Assembly (NCBI GenBank): GCA_016794345.1
Contig: JAEUKE010000192.1
Location: 1-64,000 of the forward strand
Origin: Myxococcales bacterium
GTDB taxonomy: Bacteria > Myxococcota_A > Polyangia > Polyangiales > Polyangiaceae
DNA length: 64,000 nt
Direction: 5' to 3'
The notes below the pieces were generated by a model that ran no database searches, was not told where the DNA came from, and worked only from the letters and a program-made list of their open reading frames with translations. Positions 1 to 9,519 of the stretch are shown in pieces. How positions within the stretch are numbered: the stretch's first letter is position 1; every line of letters begins with the position of its first letter. Made by a program: the position numbers and the translations under genes.

Positions 1-50
1 TGTCGCGCCGAGTGGCGGTGGTTCTACCGCATCGCCGCGCCGAATTGACG

Positions 51-56
51 TACGCT
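51..56 (+). promoter_or_regulatory. -10-like hexamer TACGCT
   Basis: TACGCT lies 10 nt before the GTG start of the DUF2254 gene. It fits the TANNNT hexamers found close to many starts in this window. No good -35 is visible at 17 bp, so this is a weak call based on the recurring pattern. Confidence 0.35.
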
Positions 57-66
57 GCGAACCGCC

Positions 67-1677
<1,611 letters not shown>

Positions 1678-1714
1678 AGCGCCCGGCCCAACCGTGATAC
1701 GTTGGCCCGCACAC

Positions 1715-2083
1715 ATGGCGACGAGAGCAGAGCGGTTCAAGGCGGAAGTCGAACGATCTGGCCCCAAGAAGGCTGCGCAGCCGAAACGGAAGGTGACCGA
1801 GAAATCGGCCCCCGCGAAGAAGGCTGGCCGCCGGACGGACGAGGAAGACCACACGGCGACGCGCAACGTGTCGAAGAGCGCGGCGAAGAAGGCGGAGGTC
1901 GCGCTCGAGGACAGCGAGTCGGGCCGGCCCTCGCGCAAGTCGACCCGCAGCTCGGCGAACCGCTCGCTGCCCGCGGGCAACCTCACGCGGCGCGCGAAGA
2001 GCAAGACGGCGACGCCCGAGGCGCGCGCGGCCAAGAGCGCGGCCAAGGCCCAGCGCGGCAAGAAGACGCCGGCGAAGAAGTAG
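1715..2083 (+). CDS. histone H1-like Lys/Ala-rich basic protein
   Basis: A 122-residue, very basic protein made almost wholly of Lys, Ala, Arg, Ser, Thr and Pro, with repeated AAKSAAK/KKTPAKK-type blocks like the C-terminal tails of eukaryotic histone H1 and bacterial H1-like proteins. No folded domain is visible, so it is probably disordered and binds DNA or RNA by charge. I chose the ATG at 1715 over the in-frame GTG at 1694 because a GATACGT hexamer ends about 12 nt before it. Chromatin compaction is an inference from composition only. The 3' end lies within a hairpin shared with the convergent protease gene. Confidence 0.65.
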   Translation: MATRAERFKAEVERSGPKKAAQPKRKVTEKSAPAKKAGRRTDEEDHTATRNVSKSAAKKAEVALEDSESGRPSRKSTRSSANRSLPAGNLTRRAKSKTATPEARAAKSAAKAQRGKKTPAKK

Positions 2084-2091
2084 CCGGCGTC
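2065..2091. terminator. bidirectional hairpin between convergent genes
   Basis: A perfect 9-bp stem (GACGCCGGC/GCCGGCGTC) with a 9-nt loop spans the stop codon of the H1-like gene and ends 8 nt before the end of the convergent protease gene. On the minus strand it is followed by TTCTTGCC, a weak U-rich tail, so it probably terminates the protease operon. It could also act on the plus strand. Confidence 0.5.
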
Positions 2092-2099
2092 GCGCGCTC

Positions 2100-3200
2100 T
2101 CACCTGTTGCGAGCGCGCGCCCAATCCACCGCGGCGCGCGGGCGCAAGATGCCCGCGCCCTGCACCTCGTCGGCCACGTCGCGGAGCTTCGCGGCCGTCT
2201 CACACAGGCCGTGTTTGATGTCCGCCGGCGTGAGCCCGGGCGCGACCTCGAGCATCTGCGCGGCGACGCTCGCCGCGATGGGCGACGCGAACGACGTGCC
2301 GTCCACGTGCTGGTAGTCGGGCGAGATGTACTTCTGCTTCGCGATCCGTCCGCCGACCGCGCGCATGAGCTCGCCGATCTCGGCGCGCTCCGCCGGAGTG
2401 GACAGCGAGTGTCGCTCCGAGAAGCCGTGCTCGGCGCTGAGCTCCTCCAGGATGCTGAGCGTCTGGAAGAGCGGCGCAGCCTCGCGCGCGGTCAGCGTCC
2501 CCGGCAGCATGGGCGCGGGGACCCAGATCGCGGGTGCGAGGAGGTCGGGCTTGCCGACTCCAGTCTTCGAGCCGTGGCTGGAGGGCCAGACACGATCGTT
2601 GTCCGAGTCGGGTGAGAAGCGGTCGTGTTGGCCGCCCACGGTGATCGCGCTGGGCGAAGAGCCCGGCGGGTTCACGTGGCGTCCGGGCACATTGCCGGCC
2701 GCCGCGAACACGGTGATGCCAGCAGCGACGACCTCCTCCACGGCGCGCTCGACGTCGGCGTAAGCCGGGTCACCGTCGTTGACGCCGAGCGAGACGTTCA
2801 AGATGCGGATATTCAGCTCGGGGTACCGGAGCGGGAAGCGGAGCGCGTGTGCGACGTGTTGCCCCATCACGCGCCCGCCGTCGACGCCGGCCTTGATCAG
2901 CACGACCTCCGCATCGCTCGCGATGCCGCGGTAGCTGCCGCCGGAGCGGTACCCGTTCCCGCAGGCGGAGCACGCCGTCATCGTCCCGTGCCAGCTCGAG
3001 GTCTGTGGGCTAAAGAAGTCTCGTCCCTCGGGGACGTCGACGGTCGCGTCGGCGTAGACCTTGATGCGACGCTTCGGGCGCATCAGGTCCGGGTGCGGAT
3101 AGAAGCCCACGTCCACGAACGCCATGACGATGCCCTCGCCCGTGACGTCGGGGTAGGCGTCGAGGCGCTCCGGAATGGAGAGAAGCTGAGGTCGTGCCAA
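2100..3200 (-). CDS. subtilisin-like serine protease (S8 family)
   Basis: A 366-residue subtilase. The catalytic triad is readable: Asp30 in AFVDVGFYPHPDL, His71 in SSWHGT and Ser303 in DGTSFASPIAA, with the oxyanion Asn170 in FAAAGN. There is no signal peptide and no long pro-region before Asp30, so it probably acts in the cytoplasm without the usual inhibitory propeptide. An insert of about 70 residues (about 230-298) precedes the serine block and does not look like the standard core. It is the second gene of a likely two-gene unit, starting 12 nt after the alpha/beta hydrolase upstream. The substrate is unknown. Confidence 0.88.
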   Translation of the reverse strand: MARPQLLSIPERLDAYPDVTGEGIVMAFVDVGFYPHPDLMRPKRRIKVYADATVDVPEGRDFFSPQTSSWHGTMTACSACGNGYRSGGSYRGIASDAEVVLIKAGVDGGRVMGQHVAHALRFPLRYPELNIRILNVSLGVNDGDPAYADVERAVEEVVAAGITVFAAAGNVPGRHVNPPGSSPSAITVGGQHDRFSPDSDNDRVWPSSHGSKTGVGKPDLLAPAIWVPAPMLPGTLTAREAAPLFQTLSILEELSAEHGFSERHSLSTPAERAEIGELMRAVGGRIAKQKYISPDYQHVDGTSFASPIAASVAAQMLEVAPGLTPADIKHGLCETAAKLRDVADEVQGAGILRPRAAVDWARARNR

Positions 3201-3212
3201 GTCGCGGTGCTC

Positions 3213-4115
3213 CTAGTCGGCGGTGCGGGAGGTTGGGGGAAGAAGGGACTCGATGAACGGACGAACCAGCGCGATGCACGCGTCGGCTCGCTCGAGGTGC
3301 GGCGAGTGCTCGGCCTCGATGATCTTCAGCTCGGCGCGGCGCATCCGCGCCGCCGCCTGCATCGCGACCGGCAGCGGGAAGGCGTCGTCCGCCCGACCCC
3401 ACACGAGGAGCGTGGGCGCGTCGATCTCGCCGAGCCGCGCCGCCCGCTCGAACGCTCCGCCGACGAGCGGTACGAGTCGGTCGAACGCCTCCTTCGCCTG
3501 AGGGCGGCCGCCGCGAACCGAGTGGAGCTCGCGGCGCAGCCGATCGATCTCGGACCCTCCCGCGCGTCGCACGAACGACGTCAGGCGGCTGAGGCGCTCG
3601 GGCCCCGCTCGGAGATAGAGCCGCGCGCGCGGCGAGATGACGGGCGAGAGCCCCATCGCCCCGATCAGCACGAGGCCGCGGACGTCCGCGCGACCACGCA
3701 GCGCGGTCTCGATCGCGACGAGCGCGCCAAGCGAGTGACCGACGAGGACCACGGGGCCCTCCGCGATCGCGATCTGCTCGACTGGGTCGGCGAAGAACCG
3801 GAGCCCTGCCTCGACCGAGCCATCCGCGAGCGGTGCGGCGCCCGAGTGACCGAAGCCCGGCAGGTCGACCGCGACCGTACGGGTCAGCGTCGCAAAGGCC
3901 GCGAGCCAGGCCGCCCAGACCGAAGCGGCGTGCCCTCGACCGTGGAGAAAGAGGAGCGCCGGGCGCCCTGCGATCGGCGAGCTCTCGAGGGAGCGCAACG
4001 CGACCCCCGCCGCCAGGCGCGGGCGGACACGAACGGCAGGCTCGAGCCGCCCGAGGATGGCGACCTCGACGGGCCCGGGGCGCGAGACCGCCGTGTAGAT
4101 GATGCCTGACTCCAT
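3213..4115 (-). CDS. alpha/beta hydrolase
   Basis: A 300-residue alpha/beta hydrolase. It shows the oxyanion segment FLHGRGH, the nucleophile elbow GHSLG at about residues 125-129, an acid in the WGRADDAF segment and a late His in EHSPHLER. This set is typical of esterases and haloperoxidase-like enzymes of the family. The first about 50 residues are an N-terminal extension without a signal peptide. It is followed after 12 nt by the subtilase, so the two hydrolases are probably cotranscribed. The substrate cannot be told from the sequence. Confidence 0.85.
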   Translation of the reverse strand: MESGIIYTAVSRPGPVEVAILGRLEPAVRVRPRLAAGVALRSLESSPIAGRPALLFLHGRGHAASVWAAWLAAFATLTRTVAVDLPGFGHSGAAPLADGSVEAGLRFFADPVEQIAIAEGPVVLVGHSLGALVAIETALRGRADVRGLVLIGAMGLSPVISPRARLYLRAGPERLSRLTSFVRRAGGSEIDRLRRELHSVRGGRPQAKEAFDRLVPLVGGAFERAARLGEIDAPTLLVWGRADDAFPLPVAMQAAARMRRAELKIIEAEHSPHLERADACIALVRPFIESLLPPTSRTAD

Positions 4116-4244
4116 GCTCGGCGCTCGAGGAGGCCCTTAGCTGGGTCGCCGCCGCGGAGGCAGAAGAATCCACCGGTACCTGAACATGTGCGCGGCCGCT
4201 TTCCGCCATGAGTCGAACCTGGATCCCGCGCTCGTGCGACGTGG

Positions 4245-4250
4245 TATGGT
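4245..4250 (+). promoter_or_regulatory. -10-like hexamer TATGGT
   Basis: TATGGT is 12 nt before the ATG of the DHH phosphoesterase gene, in the 147-bp divergent gap. It fits the short-leader TANNNT pattern. No convincing -35 is seen. Confidence 0.4.
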
Positions 4251-4262
4251 CGACTCCGTTGC

Positions 4263-5507
4263 ATGGGTACCAACCCTGGCGCCCAAGGCGCCGGCTCCGC
4301 CGCCCGAACGACCTCTGAGTCTGCCATCGTGACTCCGGCACCGGGCGCAGCCTTGGCCGAGGCGCCGAGTCGCGTGACGCACCTGCCTCAACCAGGTGCT
4401 TCGCGTGAGGCGCTCGAGGGCGTGCTCCGTTCCATCTCCGGCGCGCCGACCGTGGTGCTCATCACCGGTCACCCCGACCCGGACGCGCTCGGCAGCGCCC
4501 TCGCTCACCAGCGAATCTGCCAGGAGTTCGGCGTGCCGTGCGCCATCGCCCACGTCCTGCCGGTCTCGCACCGGCAGAACCGCGCGATGGTGAAGCTGCT
4601 CAACATCGACATGCTCCAGGCGACAAAGCCGGAGGACCTGGCTCAGTTCAAGTTCCTCTCCCTGGTCGACACCTCGACGCCGGAGCCGACGCTCGACCTC
4701 CCCGCGGACCTGCGCCTCCTCACCGTCGTCGACCACCACAAGATGGCCGAGGTCGACGCGCCGTTCGTGGACATCCGGCCCCACATGGGGGCATCGAGCT
4801 CGATCTACGCGGAGTACATGGCGGGCGGCCTGGCGCCGCTCGAGAACGCGATGGGCGCGTCGCGCGTCGCGACCGCTCTCCTCTTCGGCATCCAGACCGA
4901 CACCGATCATTTCACGCTCGCCACCGCGGCGGACTTCGCGGCCGCCGCGTACGTCCGGCGCTTCGTCGACAGCGACGTGCTGAAGCGCGTCGGTCGAACG
5001 GTCGTAACGGCCTCTGCGATGGGCGTGCTCGGCCGCGCGCTTGGCGAGCTGCTCGTCGTTCGCGACTTCGCGCTCGCCGGCGTGGGCCACGTGCCCCAGG
5101 GCGATCGCGACGCGATCGCGACCACCGCGGACTTCATCATGCAGCGGGAGGACATCGACACGGTGCTCGTCTACGGCATCGTGGAAGATCGGATCGACGG
5201 CTCGCTCCGCACCGATAGCCCCAGCGTCGAGCCCGCGACGTTCCTGCACACCGTCTTCGGGAAAGACCGCGCGGGCAAGCCGTACGGAGGCGGTCGCGCG
5301 GACAAGGGTGGCTTCCAGATCCCGCTCGGCGTCCTCGCCGAGTGCGAGGACAAAGACGCCCTCTGGAACATCGTGACGCAGATCGTCCGCACCCGACTCG
5401 CCAAGGTCATCCCCGACATCGAGCGCGAGTACGAGCGCAAGCAGAGCGACACGCACCACCACAACGGCCACCACGACGAGACCGGCCGCTACTCGCGCGA
5501 GTTCTGA
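4263..5507 (+). CDS. DHH family phosphoesterase (NrnA-like)
   Basis: A 414-residue protein with the DHH phosphoesterase signature: GHPDPDALGSA at about residues 69-79 (metal ligands), a further Asp in SLVDTS, and DHHK at 157-160. A glycine-rich DHHA1-like motif, GGGRADKGGFQIPLG, lies near residue 345. This architecture is that of nanoRNase/pAp phosphatases, which clear short RNAs or 3'-phosphoadenosine 5'-phosphate using Mn. The first about 40 residues are Ala/Gly/Pro-rich and probably disordered. The His/Asp-rich C-terminal tail is unusual. The protein is soluble. Whether the substrate is nanoRNA, pAp or a cyclic dinucleotide product is not decided by the sequence. Confidence 0.8.
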   Translation: MGTNPGAQGAGSAARTTSESAIVTPAPGAALAEAPSRVTHLPQPGASREALEGVLRSISGAPTVVLITGHPDPDALGSALAHQRICQEFGVPCAIAHVLPVSHRQNRAMVKLLNIDMLQATKPEDLAQFKFLSLVDTSTPEPTLDLPADLRLLTVVDHHKMAEVDAPFVDIRPHMGASSSIYAEYMAGGLAPLENAMGASRVATALLFGIQTDTDHFTLATAADFAAAAYVRRFVDSDVLKRVGRTVVTASAMGVLGRALGELLVVRDFALAGVGHVPQGDRDAIATTADFIMQREDIDTVLVYGIVEDRIDGSLRTDSPSVEPATFLHTVFGKDRAGKPYGGGRADKGGFQIPLGVLAECEDKDALWNIVTQIVRTRLAKVIPDIEREYERKQSDTHHHNGHHDETGRYSREF

Positions 5508-5525
5508 TCGCCCTCGGCGCGGTTC

Positions 5526-5843
5526 ATGGCGCTCGCCTGTCCCGCCTGTCACACCACGCTCCGCGAAGACGCCTTCGCGTGCTTCGCCTGTTAGATCACG
5601 ACCCTCGTGGAGTGGGACTGCACGCCCCACGTTCGCCCCGTCGGAGAGCCGAACACGATCGAGCTCCGGTGTGGTGACACGCTCCTGCAGGTCTTCGTCA
5701 ACGGAGCCCGCGTCAGCTCGATCGTCGACGCCGACCTGGGCTTCGGCGCCTTCGGCTGGCGCGCCATCTCGCTCGGCGCCGCGAGCCGCGTTCTGTTCCA
5801 GAGCATCGAGGTCTGGAGCGTGGGCGCGGCGATGCGCGTCTGA
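5526..5843 (+). pseudogene. broken zinc-ribbon / LamG-like protein
   Basis: An ATG at 5526 opens a reading frame with a CPAC...CFAC zinc-ribbon pattern that stops at TAG 5592-5594 after 22 residues. The same frame then stays open to 5843 and encodes about 80 residues with a jelly-roll/concanavalin-like pattern (VGEPNTIELRCGDTLLQVFVNG...) resembling DUF1080 or LamG domains. The downstream half could start at GTG 5607 without an evident ribosome site. I read this as one gene damaged by a nonsense mutation and probably an internal deletion, since the linker between the two halves is almost absent. The alternative is a short functional second-half protein. Confidence 0.5.
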
Positions 5844-6008
5844 CGCGCACCGCCCTCGTCCTCGGGCCTTCTTGAGCGAAGCGCACGCCTTCGCGACGTT
5901 CGCGCCCCTGTTTGCGTCGTTGTTCTCGCTCTTGCAGGCCGCCTCGAAGGGTTCGCTGGGAAAGACGCAAGCCGAGGAGACAGTCGCCCGAAAAACGTCT
6001 CGCCCCGC
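5844..6008. other. intergenic, no gene seen
   Basis: These 165 bp lie between the broken zinc-ribbon gene and the convergent propeller lipoprotein. I find no supported ORF, RNA gene or repeat. The stretch is less GC-biased at third positions than its neighbours and may be further decayed coding sequence. Confidence 0.3.
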
Positions 6009-7904
6009 TCAAGGCCCCCGGTGGAGCACCACGTGCTCCTCTCCGGCCACCCACAAGTGGCCGCCGGCCCCCGAGAGACGACGAAGCGGGATGGGCGTCA
6101 CGGTCTCCTGCTCGGACCAGACGGTTCCGTCATCGTGATAGACTCGCCCGCTCCCCGGCGCGAGCGCCCACCGATCCGTCGGCCCGCTCCCCCAGACGTG
6201 CAGCAACCCGAAGCCGGGCTCCTCGGACGTCCACGTGGCGCCGTCGAAGCGATGGATGGCAGGCGAGGCTCCCAGGACGTAGACCTCGCTACCAACGGAG
6301 CCCGCGCCGAGGACCGCGTCGAACGCACCGAGATCCGCGGGCCCCCAGCTGCCACCAGAGAGCTGGAGCACCGTGTTCGGCGGGGCGACGGCGATCACGT
6401 TCCCCGAGGCGCCCGCGATCGCGGTGATGGGCTCGCTCGTCCCGGACGGCTGCGACGACCAGCTCGTGCCGTCGTAGTGCAGGATTGTCCCGGCCGCGCC
6501 GGCGGCGAACACGTCGCTCGGCCCCGCTCCCCAGACCGCCAGCAGATCCTCGGTGGTGGAGCTGTCCTGGGTCGTCCAGGTGACGCCGTCGTAATGGCGA
6601 ATGAGACCGCCCTCGGCCACGACGAACACGTCACCCGCGCCGCTCGCCCAGATCGCCGTCGGATCCTGGTTCCCGATGAAGTGGGGCGTCCAGACGAGGC
6701 CGTCGAAATGGAGCACCTCGTTGTTGCCGACGGCCCAGACGTCATCCGCGGCCACTGCGAACACGTCCGCCGCGGTCGACCCCGCGGCGAAGTCTCGGGA
6801 GGAGTCCATCCCGCTCATCCCGTCGTAGTGGCGAAGGAGCCCGTGTCGCCCGACCATCCAGATGTCGTTGGGTCCCTCCCCGAAGAGGGCCTCCGGCGCG
6901 TTGTCGTCCACCACCACCGATAGCTCCCATTGCACGCCGTCGAAATGGGCCAGGTTCGGCTGGTTGGGGGTGCTCTCGTCGATGACGACGTACACGTCGT
7001 TCGGGCCGCTGCCCCAGACATCGAGCAGGTACTCGTCCGTGCCGAGATCGACGAGGCTCCACGTCGAGCCATCGTGGTGAAGCAGGAGCCCGTTCGTTCC
7101 CACGGCCCAGACGTCGTCCGGCGCCGCGGCCCAGATGGCAAGCAGGTCGTAGAGGTTGGGCCCGGTGATGGAGGCGAGGGTCTCGCTCGTCCAGGTCGCG
7201 CCGTCGTGGTGCCAGATGGCGTCGCCAGAGACGGCCCACACGTCGGTCTCGCTGGTGCCCCAGACGTCGAGCACAGACGTGCTCGGCGTCGCCTGCACCG
7301 TCCAGCTCGTCCCGTCGAAGAACAGGATCGTCTCGCCGACAGCCCAGAGGCTCGAGGGGCTCGTGCCCCAGATTGCTTCCAGGTCGAGGGTGGTCGGCGT
7401 CGTCATCGGGACCCACGCCGCGCCGTCGCCTTCGAGGACGAGCCCTTGCTCGCCGACGGCGAACGCTTGCGTGGACGAGAAGCCGAAGACGTCACGCAGG
7501 CGCGCACCAGACGGCACGTCCTCACGTGACCAGGTCTGCCCGTCGAAGCGGAGCAAGGTCTCGTGGTCACCGACCGCGATCGCTTGTCCGTCCCCGACCC
7601 AGACGCCGCGGAGGGCGTGGCCTTGGGGAACCGGGTTGATCCAGCACCAGTCGTCGACCGAGCAGAACCCCTCGCCAGGTATCGATCCACCTGTCCCGCT
7701 CCCGCCGCTCCCGCCGCCGCCATCGTCACCGCCGCCGAGGCCACTGCTCGTGGAGCCCGAGGCTCCGGCGCCGGTCGAAGTGGTCGTCGCCCCGCCTCCG
7801 CCCGTCGACGAGTCGTCGTCGCCGCAGCCGATCGAAGTCATCGAAGTGCCCGCGAGGCAGAGCCCCGCCGTGCACCAACCCCAGAAGCCAAGCCGCATCG
7901 TCAT
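6009..7904 (-). CDS. beta-propeller lipoprotein with repeated VWAVG/FDG.W motifs
   Basis: About 631 residues starting at ATG 7904, or ATG 7898 two codons later. A signal peptide ends in the lipobox SIGC, followed by a Gly/Ser/Thr-rich linker. The rest is a long series of about 45-50-residue repeats, each with a DVWAVG-like strand and an HYDGTTW-like strand, numbering roughly eleven or more. This is typical of large beta-propeller surface proteins of Polyangiales. It is probably anchored in the outer membrane. No catalytic motif is visible and a binding or display role is an inference. TATCAT lies 6 nt before the start. The gene converges on the damaged zinc-ribbon gene. Confidence 0.75.
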   Translation of the reverse strand: MTMRLGFWGWCTAGLCLAGTSMTSIGCGDDDSSTGGGGATTTSTGAGASGSTSSGLGGGDDGGGGSGGSGTGGSIPGEGFCSVDDWCWINPVPQGHALRGVWVGDGQAIAVGDHETLLRFDGQTWSREDVPSGARLRDVFGFSSTQAFAVGEQGLVLEGDGAAWVPMTTPTTLDLEAIWGTSPSSLWAVGETILFFDGTSWTVQATPSTSVLDVWGTSETDVWAVSGDAIWHHDGATWTSETLASITGPNLYDLLAIWAAAPDDVWAVGTNGLLLHHDGSTWSLVDLGTDEYLLDVWGSGPNDVYVVIDESTPNQPNLAHFDGVQWELSVVVDDNAPEALFGEGPNDIWMVGRHGLLRHYDGMSGMDSSRDFAAGSTAADVFAVAADDVWAVGNNEVLHFDGLVWTPHFIGNQDPTAIWASGAGDVFVVAEGGLIRHYDGVTWTTQDSSTTEDLLAVWGAGPSDVFAAGAAGTILHYDGTSWSSQPSGTSEPITAIAGASGNVIAVAPPNTVLQLSGGSWGPADLGAFDAVLGAGSVGSEVYVLGASPAIHRFDGATWTSEEPGFGLLHVWGSGPTDRWALAPGSGRVYHDDGTVWSEQETVTPIPLRRLSGAGGHLWVAGEEHVVLHRGP

Positions 7905-7910
7905 GAGGCG

Positions 7911-7916
7911 ATGATA
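7911..7916 (-). promoter_or_regulatory. -10-like hexamer TATCAT
   Basis: On the minus strand TATCAT lies 6 nt before the ATG of the propeller lipoprotein, implying a leaderless or near-leaderless transcript. No clear -35 is present. Confidence 0.4.
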
Positions 7917-7993
7917 GCGGGACGGCGTCGCGGGACGTCCCACCCGGGCAGGGATTCAGCGGTGGGCGGCAGCGCCCGGTCCATACGCCGCCG

Positions 7994-8251
7994 TCAGCGG
8001 CGGAGCCCACCCAGCTCGCTCGCCGCGAGATACCGATAGAGCGTGCGCAGGCTGATTCCGAGCGCGCTCGCGGCCTTCTTCCGATCTCCTCGGTAGCGGA
8101 TCAGCGTCTCCGCCACGTAAGACCAGGCAAACGCGCGGATCGCCTCGTCGAGGCCCGGCCTCGATGCGCTCCCCGCGCCCAGCGCGCGCTCGCGGCTGAG
8201 TCTCCGGGCCCGATGGGCCCGGAGCAGGCCGATCGTCCCGCGCCGCATCAC
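7994..8251 (-). CDS. stand-alone Fis-type helix-turn-helix protein
   Basis: An 84-85-residue protein whose C-terminal half is a Fis-type HTH (DRKKAASALGISLRTLYRYL), nearly the same as the HTH ending the sigma-54 activator about 1.5 kb upstream (DRQRAADALGISIRSLYRHL). No AAA+ or sensor domain is attached. The start is GTG 8251 or ATG 8248 and overlaps the stop of the upstream lipoprotein gene as GTGATG, so translation is probably coupled. It may be an autonomous DNA-binding regulator or the detached tail of a former enhancer-binding protein. The N-terminal about 40 residues are Arg-rich. Confidence 0.7.
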   Translation of the reverse strand: MMRRGTIGLLRAHRARRLSRERALGAGSASRPGLDEAIRAFAWSYVAETLIRYRGDRKKAASALGISLRTLYRYLAASELGGLRR

Positions 8252-9348
8252 GACCCCTTGAGGATCTTCTCGGCTTCTTTCCGGACGTATTCGTTCTCGT
8301 CCTTGCTCAGCTTCTTCGCGAGTGTCTTTCCGGCCTCGGCGTCACAGGTGGCGACGGCGCGGAGCGCGTCGCTGCGCGACGCGGAGCTCTTGCTCGTGCT
8401 CGCGATCTCGTCCGCCAACTTCTGGGCCTTCGCCTTCTGATCGGCCGAGCCCTTCGAGCAGACCTCGATGAGCGCGCGCGGGTACCAGAACGCGAAGACC
8501 GGCTTGTCGGCTTTCTCCGTGGCGGCGAGCACGGCGTCGAACGTGGACTTGCACTTCGCCGGCGCGCGGTCGAGCGCGGCCTCGACCACCTCGGTCTTCG
8601 GGTCCGCCATGCCCTTCGTCCACGCGGCGCAGACCTTGTCGTTCGGGTCGAAGGAGCCGAGCCCGCGCATGACCGCAGCGCGCAGCGCGTTGTCGCTCGC
8701 GGACGCGGCCGTGAGCGTGAGATCGCGGAGCGCGTCCTCGACGGCCTGATCCTCGCGGTTGTGGTAGCCGACGTTGGAGAAGAACTGCGCGCGCATCTTC
8801 ACGTTCGCGCCGTCTTTCATCAGCTGCTTCACCCGGTCCACCAGCTTCGTCTTGGCGTAGTCGACGCGCGCGAGCGTGCTTCCGAACGCCGCGAGCACGT
8901 ATTCGTCTTTCTCGGCCTCGGCCGCGTCGAAGACCTCGGCGGCGAGCGCGGCGTCCTCCTTGTATTTGTCGCCGTAGCTGCTCAAGGCCTCGGTGGCGAG
9001 GTAACGCATCGCGGGGCGCTCGTCGGTGAGGAGCGAGAGGAGATCGGCGTCCGCCTTGCCTTCGTCGAGGAGGTCGTTCTGCTTCTCGCGCCACTCGTCG
9101 GCGGCCTTGCACTCACCGTCGAACCAGCCCTTTTCCCACTTGCACTCCTTCACGACCTTCTCGGCGAGCTTCACCACCGCGGAGTCTTCGTTCTTCTTTC
9201 GCTTCGGCTTCTTCGGCTTGTCGGCGGAGGCGGCGGCGCTGGCGGACCCCTCGGAGGATTTGTCACCGTCGGCCTTCTTGCAGCCGGCCGTGACGAAGGT
9301 GGACAGGGACAAGACGAGCGCCAGCGGCGCGATCTCTCGCAGCTTCAT
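8248..9348 (-). CDS. HEAT-like repeat lipoprotein
   Basis: A 366-residue lipoprotein starting at ATG 9348. It has a GAAAGG ribosome site and a signal peptide ending in TAGC. A Lys/Ser/Ala-rich linker follows (KKPKRKKNED). The body is helical with repeated Ala/Leu-rich about 40-residue units (ALSSYGDKYKEDAALAAEVF and similar) resembling HEAT or armadillo repeats, which usually bind proteins. Several paired cysteines (CKWEKGWFDGEC) could form disulfides outside the cytoplasm. It overlaps the start of the Fis-type HTH gene by 1-4 nt. No enzyme motif is visible and the role is unknown. Confidence 0.7.
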   Translation of the reverse strand: MKLREIAPLALVLSLSTFVTAGCKKADGDKSSEGSASAAASADKPKKPKRKKNEDSAVVKLAEKVVKECKWEKGWFDGECKAADEWREKQNDLLDEGKADADLLSLLTDERPAMRYLATEALSSYGDKYKEDAALAAEVFDAAEAEKDEYVLAAFGSTLARVDYAKTKLVDRVKQLMKDGANVKMRAQFFSNVGYHNREDQAVEDALRDLTLTAASASDNALRAAVMRGLGSFDPNDKVCAAWTKGMADPKTEVVEAALDRAPAKCKSTFDAVLAATEKADKPVFAFWYPRALIEVCSKGSADQKAKAQKLADEIASTSKSSASRSDALRAVATCDAEAGKTLAKKLSKDENEYVRKEAEKILKGS

Positions 9349-9519
9349 GGTCGTGACCTTTCTCGGGCGCCGTGAGGGAGCGCCCCGTGTGTGCCGGCGG
9401 CCATTGCAACCGGCTTGCCAGCGCGAAAGTCGCGGTGTTTTCGAGGCTGGTGACAGACGTGACACCGCGCGACTGCCAGAGCTGGCAGCACGCTGTCAGC
9501 GCTGTCATCACCGTGCAGG

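Noticed and set aside
4190-4230. A GTCGAACCTGGATCC-like stretch that recalls a tRNA T-arm
   Set aside because: No acceptor or anticodon stem pairs around it.
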